Source of the DNA: Allacma fusca | Lineage: Eukaryota; Arthropoda; Collembola; Symphypleona; Sminthuridae | Reading direction: 5' to 3' | Assembly: GCA_947179485.1 (NCBI GenBank) | Contig: OX359247.1 | Coordinates: 33,456,801 to 33,520,800, forward strand | Length of the DNA stretch: 64,000 nt | The notes under the pieces: generated by a model | Seen by the model: the letters and a program-made list of their open reading frames with translations, nothing else | Database searches by the model: none | What the model was told of the DNA's origin: nothing | Part shown: positions 46,057 through 57,156 of the stretch, piece by piece | Layout: every line of letters begins with the position of its first letter | How positions within the stretch are numbered: the first letter of the stretch is position 1 | Made by a program: the position numbers and the translations under genes

Positions 46057-46263
46057 GTGTCTCTCAGTCTGTGTGCCGATATTCAAACATACAGCGAATG
46101 CTCTACTCATATGTGCTATGGTTATGGAATTCAATTCTACCTCCATGCATTACAATTGCAATCTGATTATTTTGGCAAATCGAAACCGAAAGGTCACTAT
46201 GCTCTATCATTCAAACTAAATATACTTTCTAATTTCCCAGACCTTCAAAGAAAGAAACCTTGA
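46057..46263 (+). other. Open frame conserved between both Helitron copies
   Basis: Counterpart of 34824-35030, with identical last 58 residues. Function not recognised; see that entry. Confidence 0.35.
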
Positions 46264-46979
46264 AAAGAGGAGAATTTTAGTGACTAGTTTCTATTTCTAA
46301 TATCCTATATATCCTAATATCCTATTCTATTCTATTTTCTAGTATCCACATTTGTTCTTTATATCCCCTAAACATATCATTAGGAAATAGGGATTGATTT
46401 GTAGGAACCATGAATTTTAGTGACTATAGCACGTGAAACCTGTTGCGCTACTACGAATTCCTTTCATTTTTCCTATTTTAAATAATTAGTGCATCCAGTG
46501 ACGGAGACATCAGTTGCATTATTACGGTACAACCGAGCTATATACAAATTATAATAAAATTATAAAAAATCATATTTGATCAGGACGTTGTGCTGATCCA
46601 CTAAGGGACGAAGCACCATACAATGATGCAACAGCAAGATTTAATAACAATGTTGGTAGGTATTAAGTTGATGAAGCGATTAGTTAAATTCCCAGTGTAT
46701 AGCCAAAAATTGAGTTTGGGAAAGAACTTTAGTGGGCTGGAGCGTTGTACCATAACTGTTTGATGATGAGTTGCCAACTAGCTATTTTAAACGAATTGTT
46801 AGTCTTACAATTAGTAGTTCACATGTCTTATATGAGATTACTTTGCCCAGCAAAGCGGGCTATTAATATTAAGCCTTCTCGACATGCCATGATACGGGAT
46901 CAATAGCAATTTACGGTTTTGTGTATACTCTCACAATCCTAAGTAATTGCCCCTGTGCGAAGCACAGGGCTTTTACTAG

Positions 46980-47489
46980 TTTTTAATATTCGCTCTCTCC
47001 TACGCGCGCTTTATAGGTTCGCCAGTACGCACTACCATAAAGGCGAAATACCTTAATGGTATACCAAAGCATTGTATAGTAGCAATGGGGTGATATTGTC
47101 ACGGGCTACTATTAAACAGTGACTACTCATTTACATTGCAGAGAAGGCAGTTTCCTATTAGAGTATATGCTTTGCAAAGTTTGCAAAGACAGTTAATAAA
47201 TGTCGGGCATTTTTTAAATGACAACGTTTTGATAAAGTTGTTACATATTTTCACATGGACAACTGCAGGTTGCTTTTTCGAGGGGTAAGTCTAAAGAAAA
47301 TATCAAGGTCGTTGCAAATGATACTGCCGAACAAGGTGAAACAATGGGAAAGGAGAAGGTATATACACAAGTAATTAAGTTTTAAATTTGACGTTTTGTA
47401 ATTTCTTGGATTTTTAATTATTATTATTAAAACAAATTGGAGAAAAAAGGCCTTACTAAGGCTATTGGCTTTCTTCATACTAGAATTTG
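46980..47489. other. Intergenic, no gene seen
   Basis: AT-rich spacer between the young Helitron and the older Helitron relic. Confidence 0.4.
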
Positions 47490-47775
47490 ACGATGAGAGG
47501 GTATTTTTAAATCTTCACTCTCTCTCTCTTTCCTAAACGCGCTTTATTGGTCCGTGAGTAAAATTGCAAATTGTGTGTTTAAAAAAGTTCTGTAATGTTA
47601 GATTATAATCATACGAAAATGTATTTCGGAAGCAAATGTCATTATTTAGAAAATATTCTATTTGAATCTTTAATATTTCGACAATAGAATCTTAATGCTG
47701 GTGGATCAAGCCACTCGACTGGTGTTGTTATTGGGAAATGGGGCTTATCCACCAACGCAGGCGGTGGCTTGATCC
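47490..47775 (+). mobile_element. Helitron 3' relic with helicase C-terminal remnant
   Basis: 'NCVFKKVL' and a stop around 47565-47603 match the extreme C-terminus of the helicase relic at 2901-3030. Then follows the shared tail (ATGTATTTCGGAAGCAAATGTCATTATTTA) and a hairpin of GGATCAAGCCAC with GTGGCTTGATCC, ending near 47773. It is the inverted counterpart of 2690-3035. Confidence 0.65.
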
Positions 47776-48304
47776 GATATTTGATAACATAATTTTATGA
47801 TTAAAATTAAATCTCCCTCCTAAAGGGTAAAAGCTCCCATTGGTTTGCGACTGCGATTACCAATTCCCTTAAAGGCTAACTACCCGGCTTATTTACTGCA
47901 TGTAATATGAATGTATTGACAATTTGCGTGTATGTAATGTCCATTGGCGAAGTCGATGGCTGTTTATGCATTTGATTATCCGCATCATTTTGTCTAGAAT
48001 ATTTTAATATTTGTCTAATAAACCATTAGCCCTTTCTCTGTATGGTACGTTAATGTTTATATAAACATAGCTGCTAGCATTGCACAGTCAGCTATTTCCG
48101 AATGCACCTGAACCAACAAACTACGAAGTTTTTTCTAAGCCAGCAATAGCTGGCTGTGCAGCGCTAGGCAAAATGTGTATTTATGGAAGTTTTGTAACGT
48201 GTGACGTTACATTTAATAAAAATAAAATGTATTCAAAATCACGAGGAATATCTAACGAGAGTTCGATTTGAAAAAATTTCCAAGCAAAATTTTTATTATT
48301 ACCA

Positions 48305-48394
48305 GCAGCAAAGCCACTAGCCTGCGTTGTATTCTTTGTAAGAGCCCCTGCAAACCACCGGCGCAGGCGGTGGCTTTGCCGCTAGTTTAAGGCA
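48305..48394 (+). mobile_element. Helitron-like 3' terminus (hairpin plus CTAG)
   Basis: GCAAAGCCACTAGCCTGCG near 48308 pairs with CGCAGGCGGTGGCTTTGC, and the end reads GCCGCTAGT. The fit to a Helitron 3' end is good. The 5' end was not identified; it could lie in the preceding ~500 bases. Confidence 0.6.
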
Positions 48395-48583
48395 AAACCG
48401 ACGACGCAAATGTGTTCCAAATAATACCAGGAGCTTAAATTAATTTTTAGGGCCCATTCGGGTAACAGGATACCAGGCCTAGGTTATCATGGTTAAATGA
48501 CGATTGCTGCCGTTTGTGTTGGCCAATTAGAACCAAACAAAACGCAAATCCACTTGAGGCTTAAGTATATGGCTTTACTGTTA

Positions 48584-48828
48584 ACACAAATATCCGGCGG
48601 GTACTGTAACCGGGTAATAAAATGCCCGCTATTCATAAATATTATAGTAACACGGGTTTTTACCTGTGCTGGGTATTATAATACCTGGGCGCAATACCGG
48701 ATGTCATCAGTACGAAGATAATCTGACGCCCAACAAGCAGTAAAACATATTGAAGCAGTGAAAATCACGAATTTACGAATATCGGGCATTGTATTACCCG
48801 GTTACAGTACCCGTCGGATATTTGTGCT
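48584..48828. mobile_element. Small foldback element
   Basis: ACACAAATATCCGGCGGGTA continuing into CTGTAACCGGGTAATA on the left pairs with TATTACCCGGTTACAGTACCCGTCGGATATTTGTG on the right. The arms are about 45 bp around a core of ~150 bp that has further CCCGG-type words. No coding. Confidence 0.7.
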
Positions 48829-49430
48829 AAATGTGGGGATTAATAAAATCTTCATTTTAAAATTTTAAAAAAGCGTTTATTTGGGAGTGCCGGCAGTCAA
48901 ACAAATTGGTGAAATTTTAAACTGTACCATATAATTTTTTACAAAAATCAGAAGTTTTTATTTTAGGGCCCGGGAAAAAATCATAAGTGTAGTAGATGCT
49001 TAGATAGTAAATCTGAGATAGTACGATTTTCAATATTGTAAATAGTAACGCTGTAAAAAATTATTTAATATTTCGGGTTTTTTTCGATTTATTGACCTTC
49101 CTATTTGGCTTTTGGGGGAATTTTTTTTTGGGAAAATTATTTCTCTATATTATGCATCTCTGGTATAAATTAAAGTGTTTTCTGAAATAGTGACCATCAA
49201 GGGTGGCCGTTCTCAAAAAAACAGACCCTTTTGTAAATTTCTAACGTCTTCTAGATCCCCAGAACAAACCATTTCGGAATAATTTTTTACCATATGTATT
49301 GTTCAAAAAACAAAACTTGAATTGTTCTACTTTTATTATTTTCGAGGAGAACAAAGCAAAACAATATGAACAAATTACGACACTGCCTACATTTTTCCAT
49401 TGGAAAAACATTATATATGTAGGTATTTAT
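48829..49430. other. Intergenic, no gene seen
   Basis: AT-rich. No recognisable coding sequence. Confidence 0.4.
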
Positions 49431-50323
49431 TAGGCATGTTCATATCGTTCGTTTTTAAAATATCGTTCGTATCGTTATCGTTGTGTCAAAAATACACGAT
49501 ACGGTTTTTGAGGAACGATATTAACGATAAATGGTAATTTTGAATGAATTAAATGAGTTCATGTATAAAAAATTAATTACAATTTAGTGAAGCTTATTAC
49601 ATTTACAAATTGAAAATCAAAGTTCAATTTAACAGTTTGCACTACTCAGAGTATGCATTAAATAACGAGTACGTTTAGACATTTTGGAAATATGGACCAT
49701 AGATACAAGACGTACAAGTTCACTCAAAACGAGGATAGCGCTACTGCACTGTAGAGCATCTCGGGCGGTTAAAATTTGTAAGCCCGTAAAAAACCCGGCC
49801 CGCACGTGTTTTGGGAGAATACGGGTAACAATTATTACGCTTGACGGGCTACGGTCATTTCAACGGGTACAAGATTGTGACAGCAAAATTGATTGAGCAG
49901 TTTGTTGTGGGTCTAGCTAAGAATTTTTAATGTGAACTAATATTTACGGGCGGGCTACGGACTTTTTTTTTGTAAGCTTTGTCGTTGAACTTCTATTTCG
50001 GGTCGGGCGGGTACGGTTTAAAATTTACGGGCCACGGGCGGCCACGGCCCTGAAATATCCCACGGGGAGATGCGCTACTGCACTGACGAGTGCTAACTGC
50101 TTTTCTGTTAACAGTAACAAAGGCATGCATGAGTTTATGCATTTTCCAGCGTTTTGGAGACCATAGAACTGTGTAGTTTTTGCGCACAACGCTAGAGCAA
50201 ACGATATCGTAATATTACGATAAATCGTTTGGACAGAACGATATTTATCGTCCAAGATCGTTCCTCAAAAATGGACGATATTAACGAGAATATCGTATCG
50301 TCTTATCGTAATGAACATGCCTA
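49431..50323. mobile_element. hAT-like TIR element, ATCGTT-repeat family
   Basis: Termini TAGGCATGTTCAT and ATGAACATGCCTA with perfect 8-bp flanks GTATTTAT. The ends repeat ATCGTTCGTATCGTTATCG/CGATATTAACGATA. The core contains a further insertion (49752-50085) with a GCCCG motif. Confidence 0.93.
49752..50085. mobile_element. Nested element, GGGCGGG/GCCCG-repeat
   Basis: Inserted within the ATCGTT element. GCGCTACTGCACTG (14 bp) is present on the left at 49738-49751 and again at 50072-50085, longer than a hAT duplication, so part may be chance or element sequence. Inner ends GCATCTC and GAGATGC are inverted. The interior repeats ACGGGCGGGCTACGG-like words. Confidence 0.65.
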
Positions 50324-50664
50324 GTATTTATCACAAGCACTTTTTCTAAACCTGAATACATTCTAATACTCTGTATTTATTATTTATCTAATCACGAAAA
50401 TATAAAGGTTTTTTTATGCCTGCAAGAATTTAGGAACAAAGGATATTTTAGTAAACTTTATTTTCTACTTGCTATTTGACTTTTAATTTGTGTTATTGTA
50501 AGTATACGTATTTAGCTTGCATGTGGATTCATAGCATTTATTCCCTCCCTCACTATAATTTATGGTTCTCTCCAAACTGGTACAGACATGTATCTCCTGC
50601 TCTAGCTTATAATTCATTATTAAGTATTTTGAAAAGTTATTTTATCAAAATTGTTATTATTATC
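50324..50664. other. Intergenic, no gene seen
   Basis: AT-rich spacer. Confidence 0.4.
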
Positions 50665-51575
50665 CAGTGATGCGCCCGTTACGTTACTTTTACCCGACAA
50701 TAACGGAATAACGCCGTTTTTAACGTAACGGTAACGGAACTAGGGTGTGCTAAACATTTATCAGAATAACTATAACGCTTAAGCGTGTGTAAACAGAAAA
50801 CGATATTGTAACGTAACGTAATGCTATCAAATAAATATATGCTTGTACATTATTATATACTATAATATTATTAATTATATATATATTATTGGCTTTGCTT
50901 AGAGTAACTGTGCGTGCAAATAAACGGGAAAATATTAACAACTTGGGTTGGTTATGGACACCCTGATCCCTGAACATCATTTATGTACGTTATTGAAAAC
51001 ATGGCAAATTTCAATAGTAAGTTTTTGAACCTTTATTTTGCTCAATCCACACGCTTTTGCTCACAAAAAAACGATGTGTGATCGGCTTATGAATTCAGTT
51101 TTGGTTCTAACGAAGTTTCTAGTAGATAAGAACTAACCATGGAGAATACTGCTGGTAGTAAAAGGAGAAAAATGAATTTAAAAAAAGGACAAATGTTGAG
51201 ATTACCATACCGGGTAGTCGGGATGCGGATCACATTGCAGGTGAATCAAGAACTACACAGAAGCTGTAAATTGCCTTTTCGCTACATTTTCTGCATACCA
51301 GGTACGTCTGACAACACTAGTTGTTTGAAATTTTAGTTTATAACGAGCGAACAATAATAGTAACGATAACGAAAAGTAACGGCTATTAAAAAATATTTTT
51401 TAATGGTAACGAAAATTAACGCTGGAGTATTACCGTTGTCTTGTAGTAACGGAACGGTAACGCTGAATTTTTTATATGACATTTAGTAATGTAATGATAA
51501 TGTAATTAACGGCAATTTTAAAACCTATTGTAATAGTGTAACGTAACGTAACGAAACTGTGGATGCGCATCTCTG
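50665..51575. mobile_element. hAT-like TIR element, TAACGGTAACG-repeat family
   Basis: Termini CAGTGATGCGCCCGTTACG and CGGAT-free complement ending GCGCATCTCTG. Flanks TTATTATC and TTATCATC differ at one base. Both ends carry CGTAACGTAACG/AACGGTAACGG units, and the core 50870-51340 is AT-rich with a short open frame of no recognisable type. Confidence 0.87.
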
Positions 51576-51626
51576 TTATCATCATATCATTATTATCATA
51601 TTACACTGTTTAAGGTTAAAGCCAGG

Positions 51627-52449
51627 AAGGACACAGCACAATCCTTACGAGAAAATGCCCTCTCTTCGATTTTAACTGCAGGAATTACTGCAGGGTGCGC
51701 TTTGATGCGTAGTTCATTTTTGATAATTGCCCCGCAAAAACTGGCGAAGGGGTTCGGAGATATCCCGGGTCAAAGTTAGCAAAAAATGAGGGGTACCAAA
51801 AAATTCAAACAGTGAAAATTAACAATATAATTTCAAAAATGGCAAGAATAAAAATTAAATAACGTGCAAAAAAAATTCAGCGAGATATGACCTCAAAATT
51901 CCAAGATACTGACCTCGAAGGGTCAAAGAGCGTCGATACTGGTTTCATAATCTAAACGGTGACAAAACTGGCCCAGATTGGAATTAGGGCTTTAATTAGA
52001 CACATATTAAACGTGTGCCGAGTTTGGTTCCAGTTGGTGACACGATGACCCAGCTGTGACCCCCGAGGTCAACATCTTACCCATACCGGATTTGGTACCT
52101 AAACGTAATTCGAATTAACCGCAAATAGGCTAGTACTTTTGGTTTAATCCCAGACGAGTTGCTTGTCAAGTTTGGTTCCAGTTGGTGACACGATGACCCA
52201 TCTGTGACCCCCGAGGTCAATATCTTACCCATACCGGATTTGGTGATTAAAAATCATTCGAATTACCCTCAAATAGGCGCCCCCCCTCATTTTTTGCTAA
52301 CTTTGACCCGGAATATCTCCGAATCCCGTCGTCAGATTTTTTCGGGGCAATTATCAAAAATGATCTACGCATCAAGGCGCACCCTGCAGTAATTTTTTCG
52401 TTAAAATCGAACAGAGGGCATTTTCTCGTAAGGATTGTGCGGTGTCCTT
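51627..52449. mobile_element. Foldback element with ~170-bp inverted arms
   Basis: AAGGACACAGCACAATCCTT continuing through GAGAAAATGCCCTCT at 51627 pairs with AGAGGGCATTTTCTCGTAAG to GTGTCCTT at 52449. The arms extend to about 51797 and 52280 (CAAAGTTAGCAAAAAATGAGGGG and complement). Between the arms a ~80-bp segment with GTTTGGTTCCAGTTGGTGAC is directly repeated about 145 bp apart (52024 and 52168). No protein recognised. Confidence 0.85.
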
Positions 52450-52753
52450 TAGTTCCCAACAAAAACGTGAAATGGAACCTACACATATCATTTATCCATG
52501 AGGCACTATTTCAAAATTTTGTGTAAACTTGTTATTGACATATCGAATTTTGAATAATGTTAATACACTTAAACAATAATGTCAGAAAACAGAGCTCCGA
52601 TAGGTAATAAACATTTATTTCACGAAAACCTACTCTAATAATACCTATGATAAACTAATTGAACAAAATCAAATATAAATACAAAGTTTTTACCACACAA
52701 CAAATCAAAGGTATAAGTGCTTAACTTACATTCTTGTCAACTCCATCATATCA

Positions 52754-54787
52754 TTAGTGCTCATACTTTTTCCGGCTTGCAATGGCTTTAAAGATAAAAA
52801 CTACTCTATTGCATATTCGAGATGCACAAAACTGATTTGATGTAAGTATTGATACCCTTTTCAACTTTTTGAGGACTCGGACTGTTCGAGGATAAACTTT
52901 GCATAGCATCATCAGCATCTCAAAAACAAATACTGCGATTGCAACATAATTACCAACTAGAAAACTATTTAAAGCAACCTTAAAAATTGAATCATTTTCG
53001 TTTTGCTTGATCTTGTCTTTCAGCACAGTTACCTTGTCTGGATTTTGTCCTACAAATTCTGTGAGACGTTTCTGGAAATATAGTTCGTTCTCGTCGTCCT
53101 CAATTTTGTAATGAATTTGCAACCACCAATTGACGATACCAGAACTAATTACCCTGCCCATGATCTCATTAAAGCAATCGCCATTAAATGTGTAGAAAAG
53201 CCACCCCACGGTTTTGTGGAAGTATTCACTTTTAGAGACATAAACTTTCTTGAAAGAATGTCGTGACGTGAAGCGGGACACGATATTTTGAACATTTCCT
53301 TGAAGGACAGCGGCCCGCTTGTCATAGAAAAATTGATAGAAAATTGAATCCATTTGATTCTTCTGAATCGAATCAACCCTGTTTATAAGGTCACGATGCG
53401 CTTTCCTTATTGAACCATCCACCATGAAGAATTCAACATCATCAGCACATTGCTGTCTTTCATAATCACCCATATGAAATTGATAGCCTAGCTTAACCAG
53501 GTCATCGCATGATAAACCCCCTTTGTGGACATGAGGAGAAACGGTGAAGCTTTTTAACGTTCCTGTGTAAATGATGTTTAGTAATACGAAGAAAATAATC
53601 AACATAACAAAATAAAAATTCGATTTCAACTTTGACCCTCCCCCTTGCCCAAAGAGAAGTGCTGTCGGAATGAAAAACAATGCAACGTCCGTTTGCATTT
53701 TTAATGTAATTTTAAAGAGCAGAATCGCTGTGCATACAGTTGTTGTGTACAAAACCCATGTAAAGTTTTCAAATGGCTCCCGAAGGGTTTTAAATGAAGA
53801 AGGAATTACTACTGGCTCGCTGTACATTATGATTGTTTTAATGCGGAGGTACGGTTGGTACAAAGCAATTTTAGCAATTTTATATTTTTGAATCCGATTG
53901 AGCGAAGCGGCTGGAAGTATCGTACAAAAACTGCACATGGGTCGGTTTGTTTTAGAGACATTGCCTGTACCAACAGAGAAATTTAAGCGATCTGCTAATA
54001 TTAAGCCTACTTTTACAAATGGTATCAGTTTTGTTTCAATAAATTCGGAATTTTTTAAGGAAATAATATGATTTTTCTTTGTAAAATCCAAGATTGATTC
54101 TGAGAGTGGAGAAGTCACGAATGGGTTGAACTTCAGATATTTTTGGAAACAGTTCGATCTCAGTGCTTTAATCCTGTGGTGAATATCTTTGTAAGTTAAG
54201 TCTTTACTCAATGAATTAACGTCATATTCATAATAACAAAATTGATTTATTGTTGGACAAGGCGAACCTAAAATCATTATTTGAGCTGGAGTCGTTTCTT
54301 CAGGTAAAATCCTAGCTACGAAAAAATTCCAAGGGCGGTGAAATTGATCTGCTTTGACCACCATTCCTATTGAAAGTTGAAGGACAAAATCTTTACTGAT
54401 TACAGAATTCGTTTCGAAATAGTGTGCTAACCGCTTTACTATGTAGTTGTCAAAAATCATATTTCCTGTCTCACAAATAATAATGTGCAAATGACATGGG
54501 AGGAACTTTGGAATACTCTCAATTCGAACGGCGACACTAATGATATCCCTATCCGTGCTTAGGAGTTTTCGAGGCGATCCCTGATGTAAAGCGCCAACAG
54601 CTGTAATTTGCACGTCTTGGCATAATTTCGAAACACAATCTTTTACCAATTTAATTTCACAGTCTTCAAATGGTTTGAGAAACTGGAGGTATATCCTGGG
54701 AGAACGACCGTAATCTCCCACGCTCAAAGTAGTTTGTACCAAAACCATCCGGACTAGGTGCAAAAATGCTGAATTGTAAATAGACAT
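52754..54787 (-). CDS. Ionotropic-receptor-like gene, intronless, 677 aa
   Basis: Open from ATG at 54787 on the minus strand to TAA-type stop near 52754. An N-terminal hydrophobic stretch ('FLHLVRMVLVQTTLSVG') is followed by the family ectodomain ('QFLKPFEDCEIKL', 'NSVISKDFVLQLSIG', 'RPWNFFVARI', 'CSFCTILPAASL'). Pre-M1 'LREPFENFTWVLYTTTVC', pore side 'FFIPTALLFGQGGG', then M2 followed by 'YTGTLKSFTVSP', and the last helix 'SFLVGNYVAIAVFVFEMLMM'. A basic C-terminal tail of about 45 residues includes 'SRICNRVVFIFKA'. It supplies the reference for the displaced tails of genes A and B. The GQGGG after the pore helix is closer to the iGluR pattern than in its paralogues. Not interrupted. Probably a functional divergent ionotropic receptor. 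Confidence 0.72.
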   Translation of the reverse strand: MSIYNSAFLHLVRMVLVQTTLSVGDYGRSPRIYLQFLKPFEDCEIKLVKDCVSKLCQDVQITAVGALHQGSPRKLLSTDRDIISVAVRIESIPKFLPCHLHIIICETGNMIFDNYIVKRLAHYFETNSVISKDFVLQLSIGMVVKADQFHRPWNFFVARILPEETTPAQIMILGSPCPTINQFCYYEYDVNSLSKDLTYKDIHHRIKALRSNCFQKYLKFNPFVTSPLSESILDFTKKNHIISLKNSEFIETKLIPFVKVGLILADRLNFSVGTGNVSKTNRPMCSFCTILPAASLNRIQKYKIAKIALYQPYLRIKTIIMYSEPVVIPSSFKTLREPFENFTWVLYTTTVCTAILLFKITLKMQTDVALFFIPTALLFGQGGGSKLKSNFYFVMLIIFFVLLNIIYTGTLKSFTVSPHVHKGGLSCDDLVKLGYQFHMGDYERQQCADDVEFFMVDGSIRKAHRDLINRVDSIQKNQMDSIFYQFFYDKRAAVLQGNVQNIVSRFTSRHSFKKVYVSKSEYFHKTVGWLFYTFNGDCFNEIMGRVISSGIVNWWLQIHYKIEDDENELYFQKRLTEFVGQNPDKVTVLKDKIKQNENDSIFKVALNSFLVGNYVAIAVFVFEMLMMLCKVYPRTVRVLKKLKRVSILTSNQFCASRICNRVVFIFKAIASRKKYEH

Positions 54788-55880
54788 GATTTGACGCTAC
54801 TCAAAAATACAAGTGCTTGGTTTTACTGTAAATTTTGTGCTAAGCTTTGCCATTTTGATTTGTATTCTAGGAATTGTTTCCGTGAATACGTTCTATATGT
54901 CAAATGGCTTGGGAGAAACTCTCTCTAGAAGCTTGCTTATAGTACTGAGGAGAATACTATAGGATATATACATACATACGTAATTCCATACGTACAGGAA
55001 AATAATAAGGGATTGTTCACATTATTGCACTGAATTGATAATAATAATAAAATAACATGTTCTTCTAATTATTTTCGTCTTTCAACACAATTTGCGTGTA
55101 ACAGGTAGATACAGAATAGATACTGTACACTGTAATCATAATATATTGAATAATTTTCCCTGTTTGATACAATTAGATTCAATGAAAACAGTTTCACGTG
55201 TACTCGTAATTTAACTTCCAAATAGCAAATGCTCGTTTATCGACTTTATTTTAGCATCTGTATGAACTTCTGAAATAAAAACTCGTCTAACCTTGTTGAA
55301 TATTTAACTTTCACATGCACAAATAATAAATACCTAACATTGATGTTATTGTTTCCAAGCTGGGGCATAGAAAATCTACAAAGGATTTATACCTGGGACA
55401 ATTTACGAAGTTTTGAATTGTTGGTAGGAATTAACGTAACTAACAAGAGAATCAATTATAACTACAGTCTATAGACGTATACGTATGTTGGACATACTCA
55501 GGGTAGAATGAACATTATCATTTACATTCACATCTAGCACACACACCCGCACACAAAGGGAATGGCTTATGAATTATTTACGAAAAACGTTTTAAAGAAA
55601 TATTCTTCCAGATTTTTAATGCGCAGTGTGTAGGACTGGTAAAACAGGGAGGAAACTTTGAGAGGATTTCAGCCTAAGGAGAGAAAAGTGAGGAAGATGA
55701 GGAAACCGTGGAATGATGTTGTCATTCTAACATGCAAGTTCTTGACAATCACAAAGAAAATTCACATTGATATATCTACACATGAAAGCAAATGCTTGAA
55801 CTCTGCGCAACGTCAAATATGCATGCCACCTATCTGTCCTAAATTCTATTCTAGTAGAATTGTCGGGTCATTTGTAATTT
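54788..55880. other. Upstream region of the 677-aa receptor gene
   Basis: About 55100-55200 shows weak similarity to the regions upstream of genes A and B (GTAATCATAATATATTGAATAATTTT). No other gene recognised. Confidence 0.4.
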
Positions 55881-56085
55881 CTGACCCTCCCGAAACCCAA
55901 ACTCAAAAATAAATGCAGGCCCAAGCCCGATCTTAATCCGGTTTCATTGTTTTAGTGCAGCCCGAACCCGGTTGGAGCCCGACGTAAGTTCGTATTTACA
56001 GTCCGAACCCGGCCAAAAACCCTGCCGGGTCGGGTTCGGGCCGGCCCGAATCAAAAAGCCCGCTTCCGGGACCCACCTCTAAGGT
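55880..56085. repeat. CCCGAACCCGGC-type repeat, probable truncated hAT-like element
   Basis: Repeated GCCCGAACCCGG/CCCGACG words, with a right edge reading GCTTCCGGGACCCACCTCTA. The style matches the other motif-filled elements, but only one end is convincing. Confidence 0.5.
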
Positions 56086-56400
56086 AGAGTGTAGAAAAGG
56101 TGAAAGGATGCTTAATGTTTTGGGACACTTTGAAAGCGTCTTTGCGTCCTTCTCACGCATTCCAACTGTAACCTTCACGTTGTAATCTGGAGTTTTGCAG
56201 AAGCAGCAGGGATTGCTAAATAAGTAATTATGTATAGATAGAGTAAACTCCCACCATAAGAGTCCCTTTTTAAGAGCTATTTCTCTCAAGGGGTAAAATC
56301 ATGTGAACGTATTCACATTAAACGCAATACTTATTTTACTCTCTACCATAGCATCTCATTTTAAGAGTCAAATTTAATAAAAAGGCAATTGAACTACTTA
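56083..56400. repeat. Direct repeat, left copy (partner 63205-63490)
   Basis: Starts GTAGAGTGTAGAAAAGGTGAAAGGATGCTTAATG and continues through CTGGAGTTTTGCAGAAGCAGCAGGG and AGTCCCTTTTTAAGAGCTATTTCTCTC. The partner at 63205 is collinear over ~280 bases with scattered differences. Confidence 0.8.
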
Positions 56401-57156
56401 GACATTATTTGCTAACTTAACTAGGAAATGTTGTAGCTTACGTATATTATTACAAAAGCCTAATCACAAATTGCACCTATAAAGCCCTAGTTGCAAAGTT
56501 GAGTTTTACTGAAAGCATTTTGAAATTTTGAGGAGCGAATCAAATCTTATCTGCTTCACTTTTATTTGTCCATGAACCAAAATAATGAAGGTCATTTTGG
56601 AAAATGATCTGGTAAGCTGAGCAATCAACTGTTCTTAATGAAAAACTCAATCACAAAAACGATCACCATGCTCATACGCTACGGAATTTTTCTGAATCCA
56701 TTATGACAACGAAATTATATAATTACGCATTAGTTTTTATATATATTTATAATAATGATGTCCACACAAAAAAATCAAGAACCAAACTGATCCCCAAGAT
56801 TATTTTCCCTATTTTGCACTCTTTTTAGAGGTCATGTCGAGAGTTCTCAACGTTGTTACATATTAATTTCCCTGAAAAACCAATATGCATTTTTTTCAAC
56901 CCTAAAAATTTCTAAAAGTATCAAAACAGACCTGAATAAAAAAATTGAATGGAAAATCAAACAATGTATGACTTTAAAACTTGAATTTTAAAAATATCCT
57001 AACTTTGTGTCCCTCTTTTGACCGCTGTATCGATATCGATGGACCGATTTTAAGCCAGCGGTGTGAAACAAACTTTCAAAAATAAGGACAAAGATTTGCT
57101 AAAACATGGGGACTTCAATATTTTTTTCATCTCTACTTATGTGGGCCAGTTAGGAC
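56401..57156. other. Intergenic, no gene seen
   Basis: AT-rich. No coding similarity recognised. Confidence 0.4.

Larger units (their letters stand above)
45618..46979 (+). mobile_element. Helitron, copy 2, inverted relative to copy 1
   Basis: Starts TCCTTTCTTATTATTGACC at 45618 and ends with the hairpin CCCTGTGC...GCACAGGG and TTTTACTAG, followed by T at 46980. From about 46085 to the end it is almost identical to copy 1 read in reverse. The first ~450 bases are more diverged but keep the palindrome. It lacks the internal duplicated block of copy 1 and has no Rep/helicase domain. Confidence 0.85.

Noticed and set aside
49431..51575. Regularly spaced repeats considered as a CRISPR-like array
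   Set aside because: Spacing is irregular, repeats occur in both orientations and context is eukaryotic.
56841..57060. Possible promoter for the DUF4806 gene
   Set aside because: AT-rich words are everywhere in this window and nothing distinguishes a TATA box or initiator here.
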